The notes: generated by a model from the letters alone, not told the origin. Positions 1 through 15,495 are shown, counted from the first letter of the stretch. The stretch: DNA of 64,000 bases from Triglochin maritima (GCA_963682175.1 OY821771.1:40506201-40570200); one strand, 5' to 3'. A program made the numbers and translations.

Positions 1-462
1 AAATTCCTAAATCATGATTATCACAGGTCTTGTGAATTGTGATCCCATAGCTCTTCAATTGTGGTCATCCTCATCCTTCTAGATAATTCATTGAAGAATA
101 TGTACATAATATTATTGGCGTCTGACAAGGAGAACAACAGTGACATATTTCACAACACGAACTAGAAAAATTACACAAGGCGAACTGCGTAAACCTGTAT
201 TTAGCTGGAAGCTATTTTACCAAAGTGGCATCTATTATTATAATGTATCATAAAGTTATGTAGATTCTATTATGAAGTGCTATTGACAACTCTGCATGCA
301 TGCCAACAACATCAGATGCCATAAATTGCTGGATCATTAATGTGCATAGTTCTTATTATTTATCGCATGCAAACATCTATCTTCTGGATGTTAATATGTG
401 TAAGTTTCCCCTAATAAATTGCTTCTCATGACATTTAATCTTTGAGTTTCTTGCCTTACTAG
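1..462 (+). other. Intronic sequence of FCA upstream of the first visible exon
   Basis: No open frame or motif of note. It ends in a polypyrimidine stretch and AG at 461-462, immediately before the exon that starts RRM2, so it is read as the 3' part of an FCA intron. Confidence 0.7.
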
Positions 463-3400
463 GTGCAGTAGAGCACAAGTTGTTTGTTGGCTCTCTTAAC
501 AAGCTAGCAACTGAAAAAGAAGTTGAAGAAGTAAGCTTTCACTTTTGCATGTTCATTTTAATCATCACTAAAGCCCTTTTTTCATTTAATATATTTCTAT
601 AATTTTGTTTTTGTTGCTTCATGGAAGCATTATAATGTTGTTTAACTTTCTCTGGCAGATCTTTTCTCCATATGGCCGGGTAGAGGATGTATATATCATG
701 AGAGATGAGTTGAAACAAAGTCGTGGTATGTTCATTTACAGAGTCTATACTATGTCAGAATTACAATTTTATTTTCTGGTACCTTGTTTAATGTATCTGT
801 ACTCTATTTTTCTCCTTTCTAAAGGATGTGGATTTGTAAAGTTTTCTAATAGAGAGATGGCAACAGCAGCCATAAATGCTCTAAATGGAGTCTTTGTGAT
901 GAGGGTATGCCTTTTCTTTCAGTGATTGTTTATTTCGTTTTTAAGAAGAAAATACAGCTAATGTTTCTATCCACCTGTTAGGGATGTGAACAACCATTGA
1001 TTGTTCGGTTTGCAGATCCAAAACGACCAAGGCCAGGCGAATCAAGGTCCTAAAACATGTTTTTTTACTATGTATAATTTTTTAATACCATGAATAGATA
1101 TTAGATATTGTCTACTTGGTGAGCAGTTTTTGTTTTTTATTTGGAAAAGGGGAACTAGCCAACTAGAGGTTATGGATGCTAGGCATTCAGGCAGTAGTTT
1201 GTTACATTATCAGTCCCATGGGGCTGCTGCATCTTCGCTGTGTTTCTGGGGTAGTGTACTACTAGGGGTATTAGATCTGGGAGTTATATTCTGAAATATG
1301 TTGTTGAGTACATCTATTTTCCCAGGGGTGGTCCTGCATTTGGTGGCCCTGGTTTTGGCCCACGATCCCAAGCACCTCCAGGCCCCAGGTTTGATTCTAA
1401 ATAGTTACAGCAGTATATTGTTGTTTTTCTTACTATTTTATTTCTCAGTGTCTGTCTCTTTGTGTATGCATTTAAAGGTCCATGTCTAACGTTGATGAGC
1501 CTATCAGTGGGCGTTTTCCTCCCAACACATGGCGAAGCCCAGAATCATTAGCACAACCATCTCATGGATTCAGCGACATACAGCCGAAAGGGGGTCCCAT
1601 GACATCATCTACTGTGAGTCTTCTCTCCCTGCAATGCACTATTCATGTTTATCACACATCCTTCATTCGTGTGTCTGCAACACTTGATAATAATGTACTA
1701 CAAATCTGGAAGATCTTAAAATCTCATTTCTTCTTCTAGGGTTATAGTTCCACAACACAAGTTCCACCTATTGGGCAGCAGATATCATCTATGCAGAAGG
1801 CAACGTTATCTCCACAAAATTTCCCTTTGCAAATGCATCACAACCAGCAAGCTGCTATGTCTTACTCTCAGATTCAGGCGTCACAGGCACCAGTTCAGCA
1901 GCTTTCACAAGTTCAAAACCCTCATTCTGGTGGTTTGCCATCCTTCAACCGGTCATTGTCATCACAGCAATTTGTTGGATCAGGGGGTCAGTTGTCTTCA
2001 TCCCAGCCTTTGCTGCATCAAGGTGGGTCTTCCAGTTTGCAGCTTCCACTTAATATGCAGCATGCAGTCTCTGGACAGCAGCAGGTGCCCAGTTCTGCCA
2101 TGTCACAATTGCATCAGCAAACTGTCCAACAATCACCAGCCCAAGGCCAGATGTTGCCACAACATCAAGCCCAATCTCTACAGTCAAATTTCCAATCTCC
2201 GCAGCAGTCTTATTCTCAGATGCAACAACAATTGCAGTCAATGCAAGTGCCAAATCTAAACCAACAGCAGATTCCACAAACACTTAAGCATCAGGTGCAA
2301 GCTCTATACATTTATTTAATCTTTTGTTGGTAAGCTCTATACATTTTCTAAAATTCCCATTGAAGACCTTGATCACTATGCCAGTTTTTTTTCTTCTTCT
2401 GAACTATTTTTTAAGAACGTTTATGAGCCCTGTTATGCGAGTGTTCACTATTATTGTGGTTTAGTCTCTTGTTGTTGGTAAGTGGTGAACAATAAACATT
2501 TATTTTTATCAGTGGTGAACAATGAATATTTTGAAAACACTAAATGCCTTATTCATTGCCTGCTCATGTGACAGCAGTCCACCAACCATGCTTCTGTACC
2601 TTCCTCCGCCTCATCAGCTCAGCTCAATGGCCAGGTTACAACACCTCTAACATGCAGCTGGACTGAGCATACTTCTCCTGAAGGGTTTAAGTACTACTAC
2701 AATAGTGCAACCAAGGAAAGCAAGGTGAAGCTTTTGTTCTTTGCCTTACATGATGGTTGTTTTATATATTTAATAGAAGTTGATGGACTGTTTTATGTGT
2801 GTAATTGTAGTGGGAGAAACCAGAAGAGTTGTCACTTTTTGAGCAACAGCAGAAGTTGCAACAGCAACAGCAGCAGCAGAAGGTTGCTAATCAGCAATTG
2901 CAGTCCCAACCCCAGATGCAGCTTCAGACGCAGGTTCAACCCCAACATCAAGTTTCTCAGATGCAGCCAGCACAAGCTCAAATGCAGCTCAGACATCAAG
3001 CACAATTCCAACAACTTCCGCCATCACTACCGGTCAGCAGATTTTTTTTTCCTGAGTTGTGATTGCTCTAGTAATTATTTTATTATTGACTTAATATTCT
3101 GTCTTTCAGTATCAAAATCCTGGTGCAGTAGGACACCAAAACATCCAGGTATTTTTTCCCACTTAACAACCATCTGCTACCCACAACAGTGATCTAGAAA
3201 TCATAGATACCAAGAAGGCTTTCCATTTACCACCTAAATTTATACACGGCAATTGAAACCGACAGGAAATTTCTTGAACTTAGAATTTGCTCTTATACTA
3301 TTGCTTGTTTCTTACTATCTTACGATTTGGAGTTTTTGGTGCTGGTATTTATATTTGTATCATGTTCAAGGCATGTTTTATTGAACAAGTTTTGTTAAAC

Positions 3401-4355
3401 AACTTTGTTTGGAGGGTCAAGCATTACTGTTATCTGTGGCCCTATGAAAATTACCATGGCATGTACCAGTTGTTAGATTGAGTTTCTCAAGCATTTACTA
3501 CATGAACTTGAAAGGCTTTATTCTGCGTGAAAACACATTGATCATTGGTAGTATATCATACTTTCTTTCAGTTTCTGGGCATGTAAGAACTATGCATGGC
3601 TTATGATTTTTGGGATGTAAACTGATGTGGTCAGAAAGCACACAAAAAAAAAACTAGTTTTCTTTTTGCGTGGTCAGCATGAACAGATTACCGATGATAT
3701 GATTCTTGTTGTGACATGGGCGTGATGAGCCAACGAACAATTACATGACTATTGCTCTGGCTATGATATGCAGGACCTTGGCTACTCGCAGTTCCAAGGT
3801 ACAGGATCTAGTGCTGATCTTGCTCGAGTCCAAAAGGCAAGTAAAATGTTCGAACATTTTAAATGCTCAATAGTCAATACATATGCCCGTGTCTATATTT
3901 TCCTTGTTGCCTTGTATGGCTCATTGGGTATTCTTGTTCAGGGACTCCAATCAGCACAAGAGTGGATGTGGAAAAACAAACCTGCAGGTATTGAAATGCT
4001 CATTATTATCACATGCCTTTGTCATCCACTGGTATCTTTTGATATATATCTTTTTTCAAAATGTATTCGATCTGATAGCATCAACATAACATTGTACTAC
4101 TGTAGTGACCACGTCAGTTCTGCATACTAGGCTGTTATTGAGGTTATGGCTTTTGTTTTGTTTTCATCATTAGTTGATCATCCAACAGATTGTCATAAAA
4201 AAGTTACTCTTTGTGAGTTTGTAGCTTTTGATGTTTTGGTCATCGCCTCTCTTGGTCTTCTATATGTAATTGGTTAGGCTCTTAATTCCTTCATTTTCTT
4301 CACTACATCCTGTTTAAAGCATCGTCTATTCTATTTTTCCTGTTCAGGTACTTGA
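463..4355 (+). CDS. FCA: Flowering time control protein FCA, C-terminal part (5' end outside window)
   Basis: FCA is a nuclear RNA-binding protein that acts with the 3'-end factor FY in RNA processing and flowering control. The exons I read are 463-530, 659-725, 825-904, 982-1046, 1326-1388, 1478-1613, 1740-2294, 2575-2724, 2811-3032, 3110-3148, 3774-3836, 3942-3987 and 4348-4355, and all junctions keep frame. They encode about 519 residues. The first four give the second RRM, with RNP2 'LFVGSL' and RNP1 'RGCGFVKF', followed by 'PKRPRPGESR', which is typical of FCA. A Gln/Ser/Pro-rich region follows. The WW domain starts at 'CSWTEHTSPEGFKYYYN', and its second Trp is the first codon of exon 2811. 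A poly-Gln tract comes next, and the protein ends '...EWMWKNKPAGT'. The intron after 3836 has a GC donor. The upstream exons with RRM1 lie outside the window. Identity is very likely from motif order; the last eight-base exon is the least certain part. Confidence 0.93.
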
Positions 4356-5284
4356 TGCAGCTGCTGTACTAAATTTCAAAGAAGCAGAAGAAGCTGATTG
4401 CTGTGATAAAATGCGAGGCTGCGAACGTTCAATGCAAAATCCATGTTGGCCCTCACTCGAGCCTTTTGCTCGAGATGGTGCATTAACGTTCTGCACATGT
4501 AACTCATGTAACAATGATTTATCAACATCTGTACTGTTCTTTAGTGTTTCAGTATTGATCCAACAATCAAGCCAAGTTGTACTTGGTATTTGTCAATTAG
4601 AGTGTACTTTCTAGATAGCATATTGTGTAACTAACATTTTGGTTCAGGAGTTAAACTATTAAAATTATTATTGTACTTAATCAATAAGCCAAACGCATGT
4701 GGCGTTGGTCATAAGCTGAAGCCTATATTTCATATTATTTCCATTTCGTAATACGCCCAAGTTGAGCAGCCATATACAATGACGTCATCGCACAATCTTG
4801 AAAAAAGCATTATTTTGATAAACAACACGGTTAGATAATCTCAACTATACCGAGCAGAATACATCTGTGTCACATGCATGTTTGGTTGTTATGTATGGTT
4901 TGTTGTGGATGGTAGCCCCATTGGACTCTGGTCTTCGATCTACAATCATCTGTACGGTTGGTGAGATTCTGATAACCATCGTCTAAATCTGTCATCTTGT
5001 TCCCATGTTTGGTCAGGGTTTGCTACATAAAGGACGTCCGTTTCACCGGCTACGCGTCTAGGCTTATCACTAGGACACACGCGTAAACGATTAATTTAGG
5101 CGTTAAAAACAACATTAAATGATCCAATGTGGACTGGACTTGGTACCTCACAATCAGCATCTTATATCAAGGTCTCAAACTAGTCAAGTACTGGAGTGGT
5201 CATAATGGAAAGCTCTTTTTATTTTATTTTATTTTATTTTAAAGCTGTTAGTTCGCATCAAATAAAGAGTGGTCATAATGGAAA
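4356..5284. other. FCA 3' UTR and intergenic sequence
   Basis: The sequence after the FCA stop is probably 3' UTR to roughly 4690, where AATAA-rich sequence occurs near 4680. I see no coding frame with domain features between there and the hAT element. The only pattern is a short (ATTTT)n run near 5220. Confidence 0.5.
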
Positions 5285-5292
5285 GTTGGAAA

Positions 5293-6115
5293 TAGGGGTG
5301 TAATCGATCTCTAAACGAGCGATCCGAGTCTGCTCAAGATCGGCTCGTTAAGGGTTTCGAGCGAAAAATTCTGCTCGTGCTCGGTTCGATCTGCTCGTGA
5401 GCGGCTCACGAGCGGCTTGTTAACCTGAACCTTTTTTTTGGTATTGAATTCCTAATAATGTTGTCCTAATAAGTAAATTATAAAATTACTTAAGACAAAT
5501 ATAATAATAGTTACTAACACAATTTTAAAATTAACACCTAAAATAAAACACAATCTTATAAATTATACGACAACATCAACCTCTTATAAGTAAGATTATA
5601 CACTTGGATCAAACAAAATCAACACAATATTAAAATCAAACACAATCTTCTAAATTATAGGACAACTCACAACATCAACATCTTATAAATAAGATCATCT
5701 ACCTGACCCAAACCTTAATTTATTTGAACTTTTAGTGTAGAAAAGAATGAGAAAAAAAGAAATAATAATAATGAAAAAAATGAAAAATTTAGGACGAATA
5801 AGGTTTTGATTCTAATGAGTATTTTGGTTTGGTTTGTTAAATGGATTGTTGGGTTTGGTAAATTAGTTTATTAAATGAGTTTAACAACTTTACCGATTGA
5901 GTAATTAGATAGAATATTCAGGTTAATCAAATAATTGGATATAGTAATCAGGTTTCGAGCGATAATCGAGCGAGCATCGAACGAGTATCGAGCGAGCGAG
6001 GTCTGCTCGTGCTCGGCTCGTTACAAACCGATCCGAGCAATTTCGAGCAAAATCAGAGCAAAATCGAGCGAACATCGAGCGATCTATCGATCCCGAGCAG
6101 AACTTGACAGCCCTA
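5293..6115. mobile_element. hAT-type MITE (823 bp) with perfect 8-bp target duplication
   Basis: The element starts TAGGGGTGTAATCG and ends TTGACAGCCCTA, so its two ends are an imperfect terminal inverted repeat (TAGGGGTGTAA and TAGGGCTGTCAA). It is flanked on both sides by the 8-bp direct repeat GTTGGAAA (5285-5292 and 6116-6123), the hAT target-site length. The outer parts hold many GAGC/GCTC repeats (CGAGCGA type) and the middle is AT-rich. No transposase frame is present, so it is non-autonomous. Confidence 0.88.
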
Positions 6116-6433
6116 GTTGGAAACATAAAATATCATCATCTTACCTATGTATGTGAATTGTGAATATCTTTAAAACTCAAATTCTCACACTTATGCTCCT
6201 TGTACAATGCAAGAACAAAAACCAACTGATGTCACAGTGTCAGTAGTCTTACATAACTATTTTGAACAGTTCACCCAAGGACCCAACCTACCATCATCAT
6301 GGGCTTGACCATTGAACCTTTCACCAACTGCTCTGGGTTCGGTGCTCTGCATGACACATGCACTCACGCCACAAACGCAAGTACACCACCACTTAACCCA
6401 AGTTTCCACTTCAAGTCTCACCTCCCTCTCCTC

Positions 6434-6440
6434 TATATAA
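6434..6440 (+). promoter_or_regulatory. TATA box of the peroxidase gene
   Basis: TATATAA in the context CTCTATATAAGCACC lies about 87 bp upstream of the ATG at 6527 and follows a CT-rich stretch. Transcription would start near 6465, leaving a short 5' UTR. Position and sequence fit a plant core promoter. Confidence 0.65.
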
Positions 6441-6526
6441 GCACCAAACAAGCTCTACATCAATCCATCCCCTTCACATTAATTGCTTTACTACGTACCT
6501 TAAGAAAAGAGAATCAATTGATTAAG

Positions 6527-8828
<2,302 letters not shown>

Positions 8829-10024
8829 TTAAGTAAGTTTTACTACTATGATCATGATAATAATGATGGTTAAGCAAGCTATTTGTGGGTAGAGAGTTTC
8901 AGTTCGAGTTGCTTGTTTTGTTGAACTGATGTGGTTTGGTTTAGGAAGTAATAATGTGCAATGTAGTTTGTGGTCATGGTTAGTGTTGTATTTGGTCAAT
9001 CTGTGTCAATAATATATTTGTGGTGTTCGAAACATGAGAGTACTTTGTTGGATGTGGGACGCAGCGAGGGTCATTAGTTGGTTAACCAAAGTGACTGCTA
9101 AATTAGCACAATCTCATGTTAAATTTGTAGTTAATGATGTCCTTACCCGTTAAAAATTAAAAAAATGTAGTTAATGACTCCCGATATTTGCACAAGGAAT
9201 AATTTTGCCATAAAAATTTAAACCCGATTCCTTGATATTTTGTTGTTCCAATTTACAGTGATCATAATTCAGGATCGACGTCCAGCACAATTTCCATGGT
9301 TATTATAATTCACAAACCAGTAAAAAAAGCATCCTAAACATTTTCTGGCATTTCAAGCAAACATCTTTTGCAATTTCTGGTTGCGAAAACATATCCTCAC
9401 TAGAATATTGGCCCTCACTAAAATGATGAAACTCGAACAAAAAATGTATTAAGCACAAAATGACAGCACTTGTGACTATAATCTGTGACACTGTTCTTCT
9501 TAACAAAACCATTTGACCGAATGAAATTTTGCCATTCAAAATGTAGGTGAAAAATAAATAAAACAAGAAAAAGCAGGACTCGAGTACGAGAGATCAAATA
9601 CATACCACAAAGAAGCAAGTTCTCTGAGTTTCAACTTCTCAACCCCCTTGGGCAAGTCTCTACAAACAACAAAGGACACTACAACTCGATCAAACTACAC
9701 TTATCAAACGTGACCTCAAGTGCAGTCTCCAGTACAAATACGATGGCTTCATTTTGGGTGGCGGCATGCAGAGATTAGCTTGTAGAATACTTCTCAACTC
9801 CCTTTGAAGGACTAACTTGCATATTACTGTTAATAAATGTTAGAAAACAATTAAGTTGATCGATAAGTTGATGTCCTCGGATACCTCCTCTGCGATCAAA
9901 CCAGCACCAAAGTGTAAGTAAAAATTAAGCATCTGATATGTTGCTTCAGGATTATGCAAAAGAGAGAAGCTTCGGTGATCCTTCAACCATTGTTCAAGCC
10001 TCTGGGTGACAAACTCATTATTCT
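8829..10024. other. Convergent 3' region between peroxidase and SF3B3
   Basis: It contains the 3' UTR of the peroxidase (AATAATATA near 9008) and, on the other strand, the 3' UTR of SF3B3. Small open frames on both strands show no domain features. Confidence 0.5.
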
Positions 10025-13000
10025 TTAGATGATCTTATTCCGGATGTCTTCCAATTTCTTCAATATTTCACCAGGCGTTCTATCCAGTTCATCGGCAATC
10101 TTCCGCTGTAAATCCATTGGCAGGCTTGGAAATTGTTCACACAAGTCTCCATCTATTACATCCTGCACCATTAAGAAATCATTTAAGCAAGTATTTAACC
10201 TTTTTTCTTATCAAAAGATCAAATTTTATGTAATGAATTTTTGAACTGCAAAACATGCGATTAAGTAAAAATACCTTCACAGGGAAGTATGCAGATCTAT
10301 AAGCCATGTGATCTCTACCACACAATGGTGGGTACTCCTGCCTTAAGTGCATCTCCAAATGTGAAAAGAAATCTACATCTTCCCTAGATGTAAATGCCAA
10401 AAGTGCTCCTAAACTTCCCATCACAGTTCCGTAGATGATACAGTCACCGCCACCGGGAATAAGTGATGCCTTCTGTAAGCATGCAACGTTATCGCCAACA
10501 TGAAACTGAACAATCTCTTCCAGTTTGTTTGGGGCACCATTCAATTTACCCTGTTCCCACTTGATCTTTCCACCGGTGGGGTCTTCTTCTATCTCATCAG
10601 AAACATCCTGAGGTAATCGGACAAAATAAACATTCCCAAACTTGTCAGCTCCTGCCATTGTGTCAAAATCTATGTGGTAGGACGCAGTAAGCCATCTAGG
10701 AACTGAATCATCTGCAAATATGTAGAGTTGGTTTTCATCCCTGCGGTACTTGCAATAGTGGAATGACTGTCAAGATAAATTCAAGGGAAGTTAGTACCTA
10801 GTAGCACATAAATCAATTGTATCAAAAGATAAGGAACAGTTTCTTCTAGTTAGTTCAAGTCATATGTCTTAGTATTAATATCTTCACTGAGATTTTGTTG
10901 GTTCTGCTTTAAATACTTTGAAGAGTAGTTAAACGTACTTTCTCAATCTTAAGTTACTCAACTTTGTTGGGCTCGTTGTGACCAGATAACAATGACTCCA
11001 AGACATCGTACGTGCCTAACACAACTGTATCATTTACTATTTGCAAAACCTGACACTGCAGATTCTTCCTAGATACTATCACACATTAATCAAAGCTGCA
11101 ACTTCAGAAGGGTAAAGGTGCATCCATGAAAATATCCCAAAATCTCATGTGGAGGCATTTTTTATCGGTATCTCATAAGTAAGCATGTGCTCATGCATAT
11201 ACATACATGTATCTGAACTAAAAAGAGTACAAATATGAATTCTTCCCTTTGTTTTTTATAAAAGGAAACCCAATGCTCAAGAACTACGGTGTAAATTGAT
11301 GAGAACAAGCATTTCAATGCTCAAATGTCATATCAAGGTTAAATTAACTGTCAAGATAACATTTGATTGATTAAAGACAAAAAGACAATCATCTTCAGGA
11401 AGCAATCCGCATACATCGTTCAGGTTTGGATTCAAGACGCAGTGGACACCCATTTAAGCGTCAGAATAAGACAAGTAGAATGTAAATTACGTCATATTCT
11501 CATGGCCTTGTTCCAGAGGAACTGATTATTCATTGTTAAGGTGTTTTGTTATTTAACATCATGACAGCATACGGACTTCTAATAATCTGCAGATGATGGT
11601 TTACATCAATTGCGCAAGAGACTTTACCAAATGTTCTTCTAACTAATAGCTAACTGTTCTAACTCATATAATTTAATCTTGCTGTTTGTTGTTGGCTTGA
11701 TGGTTGATTTAAGAATAAAAAGCAACTGGAACACCCAACTGACCCAATCAAAGTGGTTGGAGTTATGAATGTTCCATACCAAGGGGAACAATGCCAATCA
11801 ATTTGGCACTTACGGCAAAAAAAATGACAATTAACTTCAAAATCTGCAGGAAGAGAAACATAATACCTCTTGGATATCACCAACGTAAATTCGGTCACGG
11901 TAGGTATGAATAGATACTATGCTGCTTGGGAAAAGTTTGTTTTCACATTTCCTCAGCAATCTCTTTTTCCCCAAGTCATACATCCTAAGCACAGGCCCAA
12001 CTCCAGCAAGAAGCTTACCTTGGAACTGGCACAGTGCCAGTGGAACACCCTCTATTTTGGTCTTATGCAGCAGCTCTATGTTTTTCCCATCATTCACAAA
12101 CTTGTAAATATGAATAAATGCTGCAGTGAAACTCTTCTTAGGCCAGAATTGCAACCCCTGCAAGGTACCAACAGCTAGAAGGGTTCCATATTCCTTGTCA
12201 TGAAAGTTTACAGTGCAAACACTGAAGGCAGCCTCATTATCTTGCAATTCCAGAATGCAAGTGGTATTTTGACTTGGATCAAGAATCCTTATGCATGATA
12301 CCCACTTATCAGAGACTGCCTTTGGGTACCCATACTGTTCATCAGAGAGGGCATCGTCTCTCTCCTCATCTTCCCCTGTGGCACCATTATCCACTGCACT
12401 TCCATTTTCACCAGTTCCAGAAGCTTCAAAGCACTCTTTCTTGTACTCTTCACGCTCCTGTGCAGTAAATGCCCCCTGATCACTTTCTATAACTATCATG
12501 TGTTTCTTCTTCGGAAGGAACGCAAATTTTCGAGGTGTGTATCTCAAGGGTATGACTGTTTCATCAAAGGCCTCTCCTAGCCTCTCAATCGTGAAAATCT
12601 TCAATGCATCCCCAGCAACTGCTACGACACCTTCTGCACACTGATCCGACGAAAAAGATGCAGCATATTCCAATGTATCATAAGAAAGGGAAGTCAGTAA
12701 GAAATGTCCCTGATAAATATAACCAAGCCAAGGTCTGCTTGATAAACAAATCATTGCCCGCCGTCCCCTAACAATTGCAGAGAATAGCTTAGGTGGCCTC
12801 AAACCAAGGAACCGAGACCTCGTGTCGGAGAGTTGGCCAGTCACCATGTCAACCACTGTCCTGAAAAGAACACCATTCTGCAACCCAGCATTGAGGAAAA
12901 CACTCGCAGGATGGTCAGCTCCATCCTCTCCCCCCGTTGAGGCTTGCACTTCGAGAAGAAGGAGAGACTCCGGAGGTGAAGACACACTCTGGACACTCAA

Positions 13001-14872
13001 AATCTGCATACAATCATCAGGATCCAGCGATAGTATCCGAATCGTGTTATCATAAGAACCAACAGCAAGGAAACGGGACCTTTGCCTCCCTTCGGGTACA
13101 GGCGCAATGTCTATACAAGCCACGTCACCTGGCATCTCATGCTTCTCAACCTCCATCAGTTGCCCGGTTAAGTCCATCTCAAAGTAGATAAGTTCACCTC
13201 CACTCAAAGCAATCACAACCTGAAGCCTATTCGAACCGACCTTAACTATCGTCTTCTTCCCTGGTGTCTTCCACTCATTTATACGTCCATCTTCCCTAAT
13301 ATGACGAATCCCATTAGGATGCACCTGCATCAACGAATCATCCCCGAGCAACGAAACCGCAAGGGAAGGTGTGGTATCAAGAAACCCACTATCACTAACT
13401 TCCTCAACTGTCTCACCAATGGAAAGAACAAGTGTAGCATTTGCGAAGGACACAACAATGTAGGCATCAAACTCATCATTCACATTCTTCTTAACTGTCC
13501 AGACAGCACTAGGCACGCCGGGAAGCTGCGAAACGGCCATTTCACTGACGGGTAGACCTGGTTTAAGTATCCTAAGAGACGACCTTGGCCCTCTTCCGCA
13601 CAGCGTGAATATCTGTGGTGTCTCCTCCTCAAACAAGTTCATAACCTTCATGTCCATGATAGGCATTAGACTCTGAATCTGATCGATCCTAACCAAATTC
13701 TTGAGCTTCCGAGGTTGGAAGAACACCGGCTGGAATCCCTCCTCGGTCTCCATCAACGTTGCCGACGACGCCTCTACATCGTCCTCACCTCCAATGGCCT
13801 GGAACTGGTAAAGGGCGTGATTCCCAAACTCAGAAGCAGCAAACAGAAACCCCGTCTTCAACACGCACATTGCGGACGTCACAGGGATAGTATCGAAGTA
13901 CTTAATCTTGAGCTCCGTCACTCTTTCCCCCTCATGCTCCAGCGTCGCCTTGAAGACATCCCCATATTCTGTCTGCAACAGAAAGAAAAACATCGATTTC
14001 TGTCTATGAGTGGCGGTCGACACAATCAGAACCCCACGCTCGGCCGGCAAATCCGCACGCCGAGGAATAACAGCTCTAACATCCGGATGCCCCTGGTTCT
14101 TATAAATGACGAAATTCTCCGCACAAACTAGAACTCCACTCGGTCCATCCCCACCACCGGGAACGGTCACTAGCAAATTAGCACCATTATCGATCGGCTC
14201 CGACCACCTCCTTGAAACATGATTAAGCCCCAAATCAAGCTCGTAAAAGGTAAGATGCTTCTGTGCCTCGCTGGCGGCCTGCCCGGTCGGATCCTGATCG
14301 GCATCTGAATAATCAAGCTCGATAGCAGCGAAGACCGGGTTATCAAACCCGCAGTCAACACCAGTAACCGAGTACACTATCGTATGCGACTTATGCGCCT
14401 CCAGAGGTGAGGATATCGTGAGTCTGGCGGACGTATCGCGGTTGAGAACATAAACCAACTTCTGCTTCTCGCAGGCGGCGATCATGACGGCGCGACCTTT
14501 GGGATCGACGGCGAGGTACTGGCCGGGAACAATCCGGCGGCATCCGGACTTGCCGAAGGTCTCCTGGTGGACTTTGTCGAAGGAGTTGGAGTCGCGGTTG
14601 AAGTCGAGGATGACGATGCGACCGGAGTCGGAGCCGACGACGAGGAAGTCCTTCTGGGAGCCGGTGAGGCGGAACTGGATGAGGGAACGGATGGTGCCGA
14701 AGACCTCCACGGAGATGATGGTCTGGAGCTTGCCGTTGTCGTCGGGGCGGAGGAGGTCGAGGACCTTTCCGCAGGCGACGGCGATCTCCTGGGACTTGGT
14801 CCCGAGGAAGTTGCCGTTCACGGCGCACACCACGCCGGTGGGTTTCTGGAGGGTGAGGTTGTAGAGGTACAT
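10025..14872 (-). CDS. SF3B3: Splicing factor 3B subunit 3 (SF3B3/SAP130/Rse1 family), complete
   Basis: SF3B3 is a WD40-like scaffold of the SF3b complex of U2 snRNP, where it binds SF3B1 around branch-site recognition in the nucleus. Exons on the minus strand are 14872-11867 (1002 codons in one exon), 10766-10275 and 10162-10025, all in frame, for 1211 residues; the human protein has about 1217. The start 'MYLYNLTLQKPTG' matches the family N terminus. Other family blocks are 'VEVFGTIRSL', 'GSDSGRIVILDF', 'HQETFGKSGCRRIVPGQ', 'ERGVLIVSTATH' and 'GETVEEVSDSGFL'. The CPSF-A-type C-terminal region has 'YDLGKKRLLRKCENK', 'DTMAGADKFGN' and 'LEMHLRQEYPPLCGRDH', and the end is '...LKKLEDIRNKII'. 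An in-frame ATG 30 bp upstream (14902) would add ten unconserved residues, so 14872 is preferred. No lesion is visible. Confidence 0.96.
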
Positions 14873-14874
14873 CG

Positions 14875-14911
14875 TGTTAGGGTTAGGGTTTTGGGAAAAC
14901 AAAACCCTAGA
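14875..14911 (-). promoter_or_regulatory. Telo-box-like AAACCCTAA motifs in the SF3B3 5' UTR
   Basis: On the minus strand the leader just before the ATG reads AAAACCCTAACCCTAAC, and another AAACCCTAG-like box faces it a few bases upstream. Telo-boxes (AAACCCTAA) are a known plant promoter/leader motif of genes for translation and other housekeeping functions. The role here is inferred from position only. Confidence 0.5.
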
Positions 14912-15487
14912 AGGGAAGGGGAGTGGGATTGGGAGAGTGGGGAGGAGAAGAGAGGGTTTATTAATTAATTAATTTATCTAATAAAGGATTTGTTGGATTT
15001 CTAATTTTCTTTTGTTTGTCGGTTTTAAGGTCTCATCACCCTTTGTTTCATGTCGATTGGACCGGTTCTGATTCCGTTCGGCTCGGTGTGAATTTGAATT
15101 GACACATTTATTTCAATTCATTTGGGTTATGTTTGTGTGTGTGTGTTTTGACGCGAATGTTATGTATGTGTTGAGTAGCTTGAGCTCTCGTAGTCTCGTG
15201 CAACCGAGTCACGAATATCAGACAATCTAGATCCTGTCGTTTATGCTTTGTCAAGCATTTGTTTAGACGGGCAATAACTAAATTATGAAATGGAAAACTA
15301 TTGGTTACTTAGTAAAAAATGCTGATCGTGTCAATTTTGTGTAATAAATCAAAATAACGTGTACAACCGTGTCACTTTCATGTCTAATAGAGTCTAATTT
15401 TATTTTTTGTCAAAACATTTTGAAAAAACATATCAACCATAAAAGTTTTTATTGTCAAATTATCTTTAAATATTGTCATTGTTTTAT
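14912..15487. other. SF3B3 upstream region
   Basis: Promoter and intergenic sequence of SF3B3. A TTAATTAATTAAT tract near 14960-14975 could serve as the AT-rich core promoter. No gene is seen. Confidence 0.4.
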
Positions 15488-15495
15488 GTCATATT

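Noticed and set aside
3837..3842. GT donor at 3841 for the FCA intron in place of the GC donor
   Set aside because: Joining 3840 to 3942 shifts the frame and loses the conserved C-terminal block.
9840..10024. A minus-strand frame of about 60 residues just after the SF3B3 stop
   Set aside because: It is out of frame with SF3B3, sits in the 3' UTR, and shows no motif I can name.
14872..14902. Upstream ATG at 14902 as the SF3B3 start
   Set aside because: It would add ten residues (FSQNPNPNT type) before the conserved N terminus and runs through the telo-box leader; the family begins at MYLYNL/MFLYNL.
14484..14968. Plus-strand open frames of 126-133 residues opposite SF3B3
   Set aside because: They are antisense shadows of the GC-rich start of the conserved SF3B3 exon, with no domain.
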